Assembly (NCBI GenBank): GCA_011634665.1
Contig: WAEK01000004.1
Location: 3,288,001-3,352,000 of the forward strand
Source of the DNA: Mortierella sp. BCC40632
Lineage: Eukaryota > Mortierellomycota > Mortierellomycetes > Mortierellales > Mortierellaceae
Direction: 5' to 3'
DNA length: 64,000 bases
Translations under genes and position numbers: made by a program
The notes under the pieces: model-generated
What the model was told of the DNA's origin: nothing
Databases searched by the model: none
What the model saw: only the letters and a program-made list of their open reading frames with translations
Shown here: positions 36,064 to 46,332 of the stretch, one piece after another
Layout: each line of letters opens with the position of its first letter
Position numbering within the stretch: the first letter of the stretch is position 1

Positions 36064-36524
36064 GTGGTCTTTTCTCTTGCCTTGTTCTCAACTATAGAAC
36101 GGGACGCGTCACAAATGCTGGCAATCCCCTTTCCCAAAGGGCGCACACACCTGCCTTGAAGTAGTGAGCTCTTTCCCCACTGGTCGCACGCCGCACAAGT
36201 CTTCCGGGTCCAGGCACGAGGGTTCTCCGCCAGGGGTCCGTAGTCCATCTGGTCTCGGTAAACGGAAACAACTTTGATGAAGAACGGGAATTGCTGATTC
36301 TTCTGTTTATCAGCATTCCGGCGTTCCAGCAAAGTTCCGAACTAGCGTTCTTCTCCAATATCCTGCAGACCCCTCTCAGCGCTAAAATCACTGGCTTGGG
36401 GGTCAGCAGGACTTCCATGGATATCATCCATAGTCAATTTCTCGGAACCGTTCCTTGTCCAACATCAATCTTCGCTAATGCAACATCGATCGAGAATGGA
36501 CCTCGACGCCATACTGGATCGTTA
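36064..36524. other. Spacer between chromovirus 1 and the Tc1 element
   Basis: The first roughly 140 bp repeat the 29574-29760 block. The rest continues the 3' flank of the zinc-finger gene that the Tc1 element split. No gene is called; a 111-codon minus frame (36092-36427) shows no domain. Confidence 0.5.
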
Positions 36525-38158
36525 CAGTTGGCGCCAAAATGGTTTCAATGGTTTCAGAAATTTCGCTTTTTCTAATTTTCTCGTTTATTCTTTCTTTCTC
36601 TTTCATATTCAATTCTAATAGAAAGGAAAGTCTTATCAATGGTGGACCCGAGAAATAAGAAAGCGGGCCTTTATCACTTCACATGAGCGAGCTATGCCGC
36701 CTCCAATGTTGTCGTCTCATAGAAACCATTTTGCCACTAGTCCGGGGAAAATTCTTCAATACCTCGTATTCCCCCTTTCGCTTTCAACACGGCCTCTACT
36801 CTTCGTGGCATCGACTCATAGAGCTTGTCAATCATATCCTGTGGTATCAGCTCCCATTCCTCCAGCACCATATCCCACAATTCATGAACACTCGTAGGCC
36901 GCTTCTCTCGTTGACCAATCTGAACCTTCAGCTTGTCCCAAACATGCTCGATTGGATTTAAATCTGCTGATTGTGCAGGCCATCGAAGAACCTCAATATC
37001 CTGATCCTCCAGGTACTTGGGTTGTTGCTTTGGCTTTGTGTTTGGGGTCGTTGTCGTGCTGAAAAATGAAGTCATTTTTCCGAGATCATAATACTCGAGA
37101 CTTTCTTTCAATGTTGTGTCGAGAATATTGATGTAATCCTCCTTTTTCATAGTTCCTTCATAGATCTGACAGCCATAGCCAAGTCCCTTGGACGTCATAC
37201 AGCCCCAGAACATCAAGGATCCACCTCCATGCTTGACAGTAGGTTGAAGATGAAATGGTTGAACCGGATCGCCTGGCTTAGCCCAGTAATATTGTATCCC
37301 GTCCGAGTTCCAGATGTTTATCTTTGTTTCATCTGAGAATACCACTCGCTTCCAGTCATCGATGGTCCAATTTTTATGACCTCTTGCCCACTCCAACCGC
37401 GCTTGCTTGTGTCGCTTACTAAGGAAAGGCTTTTTGACTTTTTTTTCTTCGCTTGAAAGCCGATCTCCCTGAGGTTGCGAAGGACTGATCTGTACGAGAT
37501 AACTGTCCCTTCACCATTGAGGCTCTTGTGGACCTGCTTGCCAGTCTTCAACATGCCGGAAAGTAACTTTCTGTTGAGATCATTCTTGGAGCGAGCCGAG
37601 AGAATTCTTGGTCTTCCTGTTGGTTGCCTTTGTAGAGTAGGTAAATGCTTGGTTCGGATCCTTGAAACAGAAGCAGGGCTGACTGATAATCGTCTAGCGA
37701 CATTCTTGACGGAGTAGCCTGCTTTTAGCTGGCTTATGATAGAGTTTTGAGTGTCTTCTTTCGTTTTTTCATGATGGAGGAATATCGACCATTTTCGAGC
37801 GATTGCACCCGTATTTTATATCAAACTTGTCAAGATCTATTCATCTTCTTTTAATCTCTCTGACTGACTGTAGATATAAGACAAACGATTGTGAAAAAAA
37901 AGAGATGAAATAGCAATAAAATAATAAATGGCGTGCCCAAGTGGCGAAATGGTTCCAATATCTAGCTTCTTCAACAATTTACCTCATAGCACGCCTTTCT
38001 GACAACATATTGAAAATCTGTTTACACTGTCGTGAACAAGGCATTCTGGGTATTGTTTTCAATCTAAGCAACAAGGTGCATTTACATATTCTCGATGGGT
38101 AGAAAATTGCTAAAATATGAAAATTTGAGAATTATTGAAACCATTTTGGCGCCCACTG
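36525..38158 (-). mobile_element. Tc1/mariner transposon, copy A (defective)
   Basis: A 1634-bp element with inverted ends CAGTTGGCGCCAAAATGG and CCATTTTGGCGCCCACTG, flanked by TA on both sides (36523-36524 and 38159-38160). It is nearly identical to copy B at 43921-45544 but carries frame-breaking indels. Confidence 0.93.
36683..37780 (-). pseudogene. Tc1-type transposase, frameshifted
   Basis: This has the same sequence as the transposase at 44300-45352. A longer A run near 37440 and an extra base near 37020 (in the stretch after the second catalytic aspartate) shift the frame. The N-terminal HTH, FSDETK and SADLNPIEHVW segments therefore fall in different frames. It cannot make a full protein, though the ends could still be moved in trans by copy B. 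Confidence 0.9.
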
Positions 38159-38841
38159 TAGCGACTGCCGACTAAAGCAAAAGTGAGCTCATTGGCGTCG
38201 AGCTCCGATCCCACCTTGAAATGCTTCAGTGACCGAACACTTTCCGCAGGGTCAGCTAAAAGACGCTTCCCTGAAGAAGGAGTTAGTAAAGCAAACGATG
38301 TGCTTCCGCTGGCATGGGTTATAACACTGGGAGTGCAGTGTTTAAGTAAAACATCTGCAATGCTACGGCTTTTAAAGACCTCGGTCAGTTCGTTACGGAA
38401 ATTACTCAGGGCGGCAAGGTCTAGATTTTCCGACGAAAAATCAACAGGCAGGGACGAATTCACCTTAGTGGAAATTTGGTCATCTTCAAGGCGGGGTTCA
38501 CAATGGCCATCTTGATGCTTGTCGTAACCCTCCAATGATTCGAATGTCATGCGGCAATCTTGGCATTCCCACTTTTGGACAGTGAAGGAGGTCGTCGAAA
38601 TTTCATCTTCTTCTTGTGATTGCGAAGATTCCTCAAGTTGGTCAGATTTCTTTTCTTGAGCAGCATGCGACTTGAGATGAGAAGTGAATCCTGAGCGAGA
38701 CAGATATTCTGATGTACATCCGGGGAAGGAGCAACGAAGAGTTGTAGATCGGCTGCCCCCATCATGGGAAAGTGTGACATGAGATCTGAGAGAACCTGCA
38801 TTTGAGAAGAATCTCCTACAGATTAAACATCTAGCACGCAT
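38110..38841 (-). CDS. C2H2 zinc-finger protein with a transposon-encoded C-terminal tail
   Basis: 243 codons. Three C2H2 fingers are visible: CLICRRFFSN...H-x4-H (residues 5-26), CSFPGC...H-x3-H (about 37-59) and CQDCRMTFES...H-x3-H (about 93-113). They are split by an acidic Ser/Glu-rich linker and followed by a chain of about 110 residues with no named domain. This suggests a DNA- or RNA-binding regulator. The last 16 codons (starting with Tyr) come from the TA duplication and the Tc1 copy A terminus. Without the insertion the frame would end at TAA exactly at the insertion site. The start at 38841 begins right before the first finger, so upstream exons may be missing. Confidence 0.65.
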   Translation of the reverse strand: MRARCLICRRFFSNAGSLRSHVTLSHDGGSRSTTLRCSFPGCTSEYLSRSGFTSHLKSHAAQEKKSDQLEESSQSQEEDEISTTSFTVQKWECQDCRMTFESLEGYDKHQDGHCEPRLEDDQISTKVNSSLPVDFSSENLDLAALSNFRNELTEVFKSRSIADVLLKHCTPSVITHASGSTSFALLTPSSGKRLLADPAESVRSLKHFKVGSELDANELTFALVGSRYSGRQNGFNNSQIFIF

Positions 38842-39794
38842 TTCTGCCAGAATGAAGATGTTAGTAAAAATGATTTCACGCGAATCGGTAAATCTACTTC
38901 AAAAGCTGCTTACCGGAGAAAAAAATAGGACCGAATGACTAGTGGCGAGGTGCTGCGATTGAATAGAAATGAGTACTTGGTAAGATGATACGAAGTAGTG
39001 ATATTCACGACGAGGAGTGTTATCCGAAGAAGAGAGGTCAAAAAAAAATTAAGTCCTCGATGCGTTAAATTTACTAGCGTTTCTGTGGCTCCACTCGCGC
39101 TAGAAATGGACAGGCGAGATCGACGGGGGGCCAACGTAAATCATTTGTTTACTATGGGTCTGGGAGACACATGTTCAAATCACTTATCCTTGGGTGTGCT
39201 TATTTTTTGATACATGACAATCACGGTTTTTGACGCGCATTACGTTTTGACTATTGGCAATCGAAACGCATTGAAAAACGATTGTCATACGCCCCTATAT
39301 TTCCAAAAAGTGTAATGAAATGGGTTTACTCCAACAATACCTAAAAAAATTGAAAAGGATTGCCTCGTAGTGTACGAGAGGAAAGAAAATCCTACACGGT
39401 ATTGAGTTGATGGCAAATTTACGCAATAAAAGGGAAGAAGATAGACCCTCGCGGCGAATAAAAAGAAGTTTCACCTAACGCAGTTAAAAAAAAAAAAGGC
39501 TACTCATCATGCAATAAAAAAGGCGAATGTGGAAGTCGGAGTAAGTCTGCATTATAAAAAATAGTCAACAAAGCATATTTATAGAGGATGTAAAGTCCTC
39601 CACTTGGATGATCAACCAAATCACGATTTAGCCTAATCACTTCCATCTCTCATCTCCCATCATAGCACCCCACGTCAAGACTTCTAACAAATACTCCCAC
39701 GACCTTCACCTCTTTTTTTATTCTCAGTGCTTGCCTCTGTAGATTCGCTTTAGTGAGCAAAGTGTTTTATTCTCAATGGATGCTCATTGATCAA
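38842..39794. other. AT-rich spacer
   Basis: No gene is supported. About 78 bp at 39593-39668 recur inverted at 52011-52099. Short A runs lie at 39487-39500. Confidence 0.5.
39593..39668 (+). repeat. Dispersed repeat, inverted copy at 52011-52099
   Basis: The sequence around AAGTCCTCCACTTGGATGAT through CATCTCCCATCATAG is present as its reverse complement at 52011-52099, about 12.4 kb away. Possibly a solo fragment of an unrecognised element. Confidence 0.7.
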
Positions 39795-39958
39795 CAGTGT
39801 TTCTCAACGAGACGGATTTCGTTCGATAACTCGTTTCGTTTCGTTAACGTTTCGTTTCGATAACGGCCATTTACAGGGAATTAGTACGGGCTTAACGAAA
39901 CGAGTCCGCGGCTTAACGAGATGAGATCTTGAATTTTTCTGTTCGATAAGAAACTCTG
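39795..39958. mobile_element. hAT-type MITE, CGTTTCG family
   Basis: 164 bp, from CAGTGTTTCTCAACG to GATAAGAAACTCTG, flanked by an exact 8-bp duplication TTGATCAA (39787-39794 and 39959-39966). The interior is made of short CGAAACG/CGTTTCG motifs in both orientations. Confidence 0.8.
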
Positions 39959-40069
39959 TTGATCAATCAGGTGCATTTCAGGTTCTTGCTAATTGTGTTC
40001 TTGATTCATGCTTCAGTACTTCGTTTGTCCTCCTCTGCTTTGGAGAACTGCTTTGATACGTCTCGGCAT

Positions 40070-40214
40070 TAGTGTTTCTCAAAAAAAGCCCGAGCCAAAA
40101 AAGCTAGTCTCACACAATGTAAAATTTCTCGGTGAAAGCTCACCCGACTCGGCTCGAAAATTTACATTGTGTGGGACTGGCTTTTTTGGCTCGGGCTTTT
40201 TTTGAGAAACACTA
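40070..40214. mobile_element. hAT-type MITE, GCTCGGGC family, copy 1
   Basis: A 145-bp near-perfect palindrome with ends TAGTGTTTCTCA/TGAGAAACACTA and exact 8-bp duplication CTCGGCAT (40062-40069, 40215-40222). It is inserted in the decayed Tc1 transposase. Confidence 0.9.
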
Positions 40215-40434
40215 CTCGGCATACTCTCATAGAGCTTGTGGAGGTAGTCTTCCGGAAGATTTCTCCAAATGTCCTCCACACGTTCCCAGAGCATGTCTGT
40301 ATCAGCTGGGTCAATGCGATACTGGTTGAGACGACGCTTGATGTGGCTCCAGACATGCTCAATGATATTGAGGTCAGGAGAGTTGGCTGGCCACTCAAGA
40401 AGAGTAAATCTCTGCTTGGCAAACCATCTCTTCA

Positions 40435-40701
40435 TGTAACAAGGCAAGAGAAATAGGGAAGGAGAAGAACAAGGACAGGGACTAGGACAAAGGCTAGGGA
40501 CAAGAAGTGAGTTACTAACTGACGTTTATTGAGAAAGAAAGAGAGGAAATAAATACTAGAGAAGATATGTAGAAAAAGGGGTGAACCCTTTCCATGGAGC
40601 GCGGCAATGGGGGAAGAAAATTCGTGTCCGTCCGTACAGATCGAAACATTCCAGCAAGGACATTCTCAAAGAGACGCACCAAGGTAGCATACTCTTTGAC
40701 A
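40435..40701 (-). mobile_element. Solo LTR, family X, copy 1
   Basis: 267 bp, TGTAAC...TTTGACA on plus, flanked by the 5-bp duplication CTTCA (40430-40434, 40702-40706). It splits the Tc1-like transposase between lysine-rich codons. Other copies are at 43258 and 56527. Confidence 0.88.
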
Positions 40702-40959
40702 CTTCATGATCTTTGCAGTATGGATCTTGGAGTTGTCTTGTTGGAAAAAGGACTCTGCTGGATCCATGCCTCCATATAAAAATGATTCTGTAACATGACT
40801 CTCAAGAACAGTGAGGTAGTGTTCCGAATTCAGGTTGCCTTCGATCCAATCTAGATCTCCGGGGCGTTCATAGGTGATACACCCCCACACCATTATCTTC
40901 CCACCTCCAGCCTGTGGAGTTCGCCGTATCTGATGGGTCTTCTGTCGGTTATGTTCTAC

Positions 40960-41400
40960 TAGTGTTTCTCAAAATTAACCGAGCGAGTCGGGCCAGCTCG
41001 GGCTGGCTCGAGTTTTTCGAGCTTTTTCGAGCCGGGCTGACCTCACGGCTCGACTCGAGATGTCGGTTAAAACTCGAGCCAAATTTATTCTGGCTCGGCT
41101 CGACAAGGTATTGTTCGGTTAAATTTTAACTCAGATCGAGTTGGTTCGAGTTGGCTCGCATGGCTCGAGTTGGCTCGAATTAATTCGAGTTGGCTCGCAT
41201 GACTCGAGTTGGCTCGCATCAACTCGGGCTGGCTCGCATGGCTCGAGTTGGCTCGAATTAATTCGAGCTGGCTCGCATGGCTCGAGCTGACTCGCATCAA
41301 CTCGGGCTGGCTCGCATCAACTCGGGCTGGCTCGAATTAATTCAAGTTGGCTCGCATGGCTCGAGCTGGCTCACATCAACTCGGGCTGGCTTGCATGGTT
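40960..41400. repeat. hAT-type MITE terminus leading into a TTGGCTCGCATGGCTCGAG minisatellite
   Basis: It starts with the same TAGTGTTTCTCA terminus (40960) as the GCTCGGGC MITEs. It runs into about 280 bp of irregular tandem units of the type GGCTCGAGTTGGCTCGCAT. No matching right terminus or target duplication was found, so it is a truncated or internally expanded element. Confidence 0.65.
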
Positions 41401-41592
41401 TGATCTTAAAAGAGAAAAATCTGAGGGCATTCCAAAGATCAGGCGATGTCAGACTATCTCATCAATATACACCAGCGAATAGGCAAGGCTTGACAGCTTG
41501 AGGAAGAGATTTCTCAGAATCTGGCCTCCCCCAAGAACTTCGTAAAGGCAGCAGCCCAAGTGAAGTGGTTCCTGTGCAAGAGAAACCCCAGG

Positions 41593-41635
<43 letters not shown>

Positions 41636-42276
41636 GAGAGCCTCCCGATGACCTGACCAAAAGCTTCTTGCAGTACCTAAGCATTCCTTTGCTTCATCAG
41701 CATCATCTATACTTTTCTCCATCAGACTCCTCTGTCCATTTCTTCCTCAGTCACATCTGTTCATTTTTTCATCAGTCACATCTGTCTTTTTCTTCATCCT
41801 CAACCATCCTTTCTTCATCATTCTTTGATCTGAACTATCATCACCTCCTTTGAAGAACAGATTTTTGTGGATTCATTCCCTTGCGCACACTCTATTGCAC
41901 ACTGATCTCTCTCTCGCTATCACTCTTACTCCCTCTCCCTCTCCCCCCCTCTCTTTTTTTTTTTCTCTCTCTCTGTCTCTCTCTCTCTCTCTCTTTGGCT
42001 TTCGGTTCCAGTAATCTCTCCAGATCTCTCTCTCTCCAGATCTATCTATCTATCTCGCGCGCGAACACGCCCCGTTCAACCCTTCCCCCCCCTCTGATGT
42101 CTCCTCGACTCTCTCTCTCTCTCTTTTTTTTTTTCTCTCTCTGATCTCTTTTCTCTTTTTCTCTCTTTCTTTTTTCGCGTTTGGCAATCTCTCCGATCTC
42201 TCTCTCTCTCCAAGATCTATCTATCTCTCTCGCGCGAGCATGCCCGTTCAACCCTTCCCCCCCCTCTCTGTCTCCT

Positions 42277-42310
<34 letters not shown>

Positions 42311-42450
42311 GGCATCGCGTTCTTTGTATCTCTCCGTCTCTCTCTCTCCATCTATCTATCTCTCACGCGCAGGCATGCCGTTCAACCCTTCCCCCCCCCC
42401 TCTCTGTCTCCTTCGACTCTCTCTCTCTCTCTGGCTTTCTCTCTCTCTCT
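41401..42450. other. CT-rich spacer with tandem repeats before chromovirus 2
   Basis: It contains a roughly 36-base poly-T tract (41598-41634), CTCATCAT-rich sequence, and three diverged units of about 120 bp (near 41996, 42181 and 42309) each carrying GTTCAACCCTTCCCCC and TCTCCTCGACTCTC. A fourth unit lies beyond the far side of chromovirus 2 at 51533. No gene is supported. Confidence 0.6.
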
Positions 42451-42521
42451 CGGCGGTATATAAATACCTCTCACCACCCTCTAATAAAACAACAGCTCTT
42501 TCTACGACTCTTGCTGTTGCA
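42451..42521 (+). repeat. 5' LTR of element 2
   Basis: About 71 bp: TATATAAATACC, then TAATAAAACAAC, ending CTGTTGCA. It matches the 51417-51488 LTR except for the first few bases, which are altered next to the CT microsatellite. It packs a TATA box and an AATAAA signal in about 30 bp. Confidence 0.78.
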
Positions 42522-42625
42522 TGGCGGCAAAGGAATTTTCAATCCCCCGACCTTGATTACGCTCATCCCTGTTAACAATTTTTGGCCCTGTTTTCCCTGC
42601 CCCTTGCCCCCCCCCGACGATCACC

Positions 42626-43919
42626 ATGAATGACCCTGCACCGACCCAAACCCCTTCTACCGCTGGCGCCCCTGCCGGTGGCCTTTCTGCCGCCGACACT
42701 CTGGCGGCACAGGCGGCACGACAAGACCTAGCCCGCACCCTAGCTACCGTCCTAAAGCCCCAAAAGCCAGAACCCTACAAGGGGTACCATCGATGCTGAA
42801 GGCTGCCTCAATTTCCTCGACAGCTATGAGGAATACTACACCATTGTCCAACTGGACCCTTCTCATTGGGTACCTTACATCGTCCTGGCCCTCACTGAGG
42901 ACGCCCGCTCTTGGTGGAGAACATCCGGCCTCACCCTATCCACGGACTGGGTCGACTTCCGTACGGCGTTCGTGTCCCGGTTCACCCCGCCTGACGCCGT
43001 TCACGCAGCCCGAAGGAAGATCTCAACTATCCGCCAAGGGAAGATGTCTGTCGCAGCCTACAGCAACGAGTTCCGACGCTATAAACGTCTGATCCCCAAA
43101 CTCGACGAGGAGACGGCCCCTCTTCTCCTTTCTAAATGGACTGGACCCTACCACAAGCACACAGGTACGACTCCGGCAGCCCTCCAACCTCGACGAAGCA
43201 ATCTTCCAGGCCACCATCATCCATTCCATCCTTTACCCGGATGGGGTTTCCACTGCTTGTCAAAGAGTACACTTGCTTGTCGCGTCTTTGAGATGCTTGG
43301 GATATGTTGTCAGGTCCACAGCGAACAAGGAATGCCTCCCTGTCTGACCTGACATACCACAGAAAATAGCTAGCCTGATAGTCATCTCCGTAGTATTTAT
43401 TCCCTCTTCCCTCCCTCGAATAAACAGCAGTTAGTAACTCACCTCTTGTCCCTAGCCTTTGTCCTAGTCCCTGTCTTTGTTCTTCTCCTTCCCTATTCCT
43501 CTTGCCTTGTTACACTGCTGGTAATCCCCTACGCCCTTCAACGGGGAATATGATAGCAACCGAAGCCAAGGACCCAATGGCCATGGAGGTTGACAACCTC
43601 CGCGTCGAACTCAATGCTCTCCGTCGCCGTGTCCAAACTTACGAGAACAGGTCGAGCCAGTTGCCCAAGCTCACCAACGAGGAGCGCCGCAAGCTGATGG
43701 AACGAGGAGCTTGCTTCAAGTGCCGTCGTGATGGTCACAAGGCAAACGAATGTCGAAGCCGGAATGGAGGACGACAATTGAACAATGTCACGATCAGCGA
43801 GGACCTCCCTTCTTCCGAGTCGGGAAAAGTCCCCAGCAATCAGGAGTAGTCCAGGTCCTGATTGCTGAAGCCCCCTCCTCTTGCCCTCTGGACAAGGGGA
43901 GTGAGCCAAGTCTAGAGTT
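42626..43919 (+). pseudogene. gag of element 2, broken
   Basis: From ATG 42626: a Pro/Ala-rich start, a frameshift near 42780, then the Ty3-type capsid (LTEDARSWWRTSGL, RFTPPDAVHAARRKISTI, YSNEFRRYKRLIPK). After the solo LTR (43258-43514) comes AMEVDNLRVELNALRRRVQ and a CCHC zinc knuckle CFKCRRDGHKANEC. The frame is cut again by the Tc1 element at 43921. Homologous to gag of element 1. Confidence 0.85.
43258..43514 (+). mobile_element. Solo LTR, family X, copy 2
   Basis: 257 bp, TGTCAAAGAG...CTTGTTACA, flanked by the 5-bp duplication CTGCT (43253-43257, 43515-43519). It is inserted in gag of chromovirus 2. Confidence 0.88.
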
Positions 43920-43920
43920 A

Positions 43921-45544
43921 CAGTGGGCGCCAAAATGGTTTCAATAATTCTCAAATTTTCATATTTTAGCAATTTTCTACCCATCGAGAATATGTAAATG
44001 CACCTTGTTGCTTAGATTGAAAACAATACCCAGAATGCCTTGTTCACGACAGTGTAAACAGATTTTCAATATGTTGTCAGAAAGGCGTGCTATGAGGTAA
44101 ATTGTTGAAGCTAGATATTGGAACCATTTCGCCACTTGGGCACGCCATTTATATTTATTGCTATTTCATCTCTTTTTTCACAATCGTTTGTCTTATATCT
44201 ACAGTCAGTCAGAGAGATTAAAAGAAGATGAATAGATCTTGACAAGTTTGATATAAAATACGGGTGCAATCGCTCGAAAATGGTCGATATTCCTCCATCA
44301 TGAAAAAAACGAAAGAAGACACTCAAAACTCTATCATAAGCCAGCTAAAAGCAGGCTACTCCGTCAAGAATGTCGCTAGACGATTATCAGTCAGCCCTGC
44401 TTCTGTTTCAAGGATCCGAACCAAGCATTTACCTACTCTACAAAGGCAACCAACAGGAAGACCAAGAATTCTCTCGGCTCGCTCCAAGAATGATCTCAAC
44501 AGAAAGTTACTTTCCGGCATGTTGAAGACTAGCAAGCAGGTCCACAAGAGCCTCAATGGTGAAGGGACAGTTATCTCGTACAGATCAGTCCTTCGCAACC
44601 TCAGGGAGATCGGCTTTCAAGCGAAGAAAAAAGTCAAAAAGCCTTTCCTTAGTAAGCGACACAAGCAAGCGCGGTTGGAGTGGGCAAGAGGTCATAAAAA
44701 TTGGACCATCGATGACTGGAAGCGAGTGGTATTCTCAGATGAAACAAAGATAAACATCTGGAACTCGGACGGGATACAATATTACTGGGCTAAGCCAGGC
44801 GATCCGGTTCAACCATTTCATCTTCAACCTACTGTCAAGCATGGAGGTGGATCCTTGATGTTCTGGGGCTGTATGACGTCCAAGGGACTTGGCTATGGCT
44901 GTCAGATCTATGAAGGAACTATGAAAAAGGAGGATTACATCAATATTCTCGACACAACATTGAAAGAAAGTCTCGAGTATTATGATCTCGGAAAAAATGA
45001 CTTCATTTTTCAGCACGACAACGACCCCAAACACAAAGCCAAAGCAACAACCAAGTACCTGGAGGATCAGGATATTGAGGTTCTTCGATGGCCTGCACAA
45101 TCAGCAGATTTAAATCCAATCGAGCATGTTTGGGACAAGCTGAAGGTTCAGATTGGTCAACGAGAGAAGCGGCCTACGAGTGTTCATGAATTGTGGGATA
45201 TGGTGCTGGAGGAATGGGAGCTGATACCACAGGATATGATTGACAAGCTCTATGAGTCGATGCCACGAAGAGTAGAGGCCGTGTTGAAAGCGAAAGGGGA
45301 ATACGAGGTATTGAAGAATTTTCCCGGACTAGTGGCAAAATGGTTTCTATGAGACGACAACATTGGAGGCGGCATAGCTCGCTCATGTGAAGTGATAAAG
45401 GCCCGCTTTCTTATTTCTCGGGTCCACCATTGATAAGACTTTCCTTTCTATTAGAATTGAATATGAAAGAGAAAGAAAGAATAAACGAGAAAATTAGAAA
45501 AAGCGAAATTTCTGAAAACATTGAAACCATTTTGGCGCCAACTG
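43921..45544 (+). mobile_element. Tc1/mariner transposon, copy B (intact transposase)
   Basis: A 1624-bp element with ends CAGTGGGCGCCAAAATGG and CCATTTTGGCGCCAACTG, flanked by TA (43919-43920, 45545-45546). The two ends differ at the fifth base (CAGTG versus CAGTT) in the same way as in copy A. It is inserted between gag and protease of chromovirus 2. Confidence 0.94.
44300..45352 (+). CDS. Tc1/mariner DD34E transposase
   Basis: 350 residues from ATG 44300; the frame is open 12 codons further upstream from a GTG. The enzyme binds the element ends and catalyses cut-and-paste transposition into TA. The N-terminus has an HTH (ISQLKAGYSVKNVARRLSVS) and a GRPR-type hook (PTGRPRIL). The catalytic triad is D147 (VVFSDETK), D240 (FQHDNDPKH) and E275 (LNPIEHVW), with 34 residues between the last two. 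WAKPGDP and GGGSLMFWGCM are further family marks. The frame is uninterrupted, so this copy may be active or recently active and could mobilise copy A. Confidence 0.92.
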   Translation: MKKTKEDTQNSIISQLKAGYSVKNVARRLSVSPASVSRIRTKHLPTLQRQPTGRPRILSARSKNDLNRKLLSGMLKTSKQVHKSLNGEGTVISYRSVLRNLREIGFQAKKKVKKPFLSKRHKQARLEWARGHKNWTIDDWKRVVFSDETKINIWNSDGIQYYWAKPGDPVQPFHLQPTVKHGGGSLMFWGCMTSKGLGYGCQIYEGTMKKEDYINILDTTLKESLEYYDLGKNDFIFQHDNDPKHKAKATTKYLEDQDIEVLRWPAQSADLNPIEHVWDKLKVQIGQREKRPTSVHELWDMVLEEWELIPQDMIDKLYESMPRRVEAVLKAKGEYEVLKNFPGLVAKWFL

Positions 45545-45546
45545 TA

Positions 45547-46168
45547 AGTAGAACCTTAAATGAAATTAAAGTTTCCCTCGATCAGACCGCGCCCACTCCT
45601 CATGTGAAAAAATCTCATGCTGGCATTTTACACGAAGAATCTGACTGCCCTCCCCCCGACCCTACCCCTCCTCCCCTCGACACCCTCTCCTTGCCTAGAT
45701 CGCACGAACTAGTGGCCCTGGACCCACTAGAACCTCTCGCGTCCCTAGAGCCTGCGCTGGCCAAGCGCGCGCTGTCCGCCACAATCTGCTGCCTCTGATG
45801 AGTCGGGAAACACCCTCCTCACTCTCCTCGGCAAGGTTAATGGCATTACCGCACGCATTCTCATCGATGGAGGAGCCGAAGGGAATGTGTTGAGCAACTC
45901 CTTCCAAAAACTCCATTCTCTTCCCCTCCAGTCATGCGCCCCAATCCCGATCATTCTCCCTAACGGTTCTGTCTCAATCACCGAACACAAGGCAACGGTT
46001 ACCCTGTCGCATAAAAAACACTCTAGCCTCGTCGACTCGATTCTATACCCACTGCAACATTATGACCTTATCTTGGGTAAACCACGGCTGGCTCTCATCA
46101 ACCCAACCATTAACTGGCGAACTAATGAGGTTAAGTTTGTATACAACGGCCAATTTACACGCTGGATT
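45547..46168 (+). pseudogene. gag-protease linker and protease of element 2
   Basis: After the Tc1 element the sequence resumes with a Pro/Leu-rich linker. It then gives an aspartic protease (NGITARILIDGGAEGNVLS, LILGKPRLALINPTINWR) in a shifted frame. DGG replaces the usual DSG/DTG, as in element 1, so the variant is shared by both elements. The frame is cut at 46169 by a probable solo LTR. Confidence 0.82.
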
Positions 46169-46332
46169 TGTCTAACAAAGAAGGGAATGGCAGGAAAAGA
46201 TGATCTTTTATGGTGGTAGGTGAAGGGACTATTTATACATGTGAGTGAGGTGGACCTTTTAAGTTATAGGGGTGGGAGTGGACATGACCTCAAAGGTTAA
46301 AGGGGTGGGTGCTGATGGTCGATACTGTGACA
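46169..46332 (+). mobile_element. Probable solo LTR of another family
   Basis: 164 bp, TGTCTAACAAAG...CTGTGACA, with a TATTTATACA promoter-like motif. It interrupts the pol frame, which resumes exactly on the other side (TRWI | CNHNLEPP). The flanking duplication is short (ATT, or ATTTG if the LTR boundary is moved), so the family and ends are uncertain. Confidence 0.6.

Larger units (their letters stand above)
40015..40959 (-). pseudogene. Second Tc1-like transposase, interrupted by a MITE and a solo LTR
   Basis: Pieces on the minus strand read MVWGCITYERPGDLDWIEG, then FFQQDNSKIHTAKIMK (near 40710-40780). After the solo LTR come KRWFAKQRFTLLEWPANSPD and LNIIEHVWSHIKRRL (40220-40430). After the MITE comes MPRRIKAVL (about 40015-40069). 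This is a different Tc1 family from copies A and B. The 5' part of the frame is lost at the MITE-like sequence starting at 40960. Each interruption has its own target duplication, so the order of events can be read. Confidence 0.88.
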
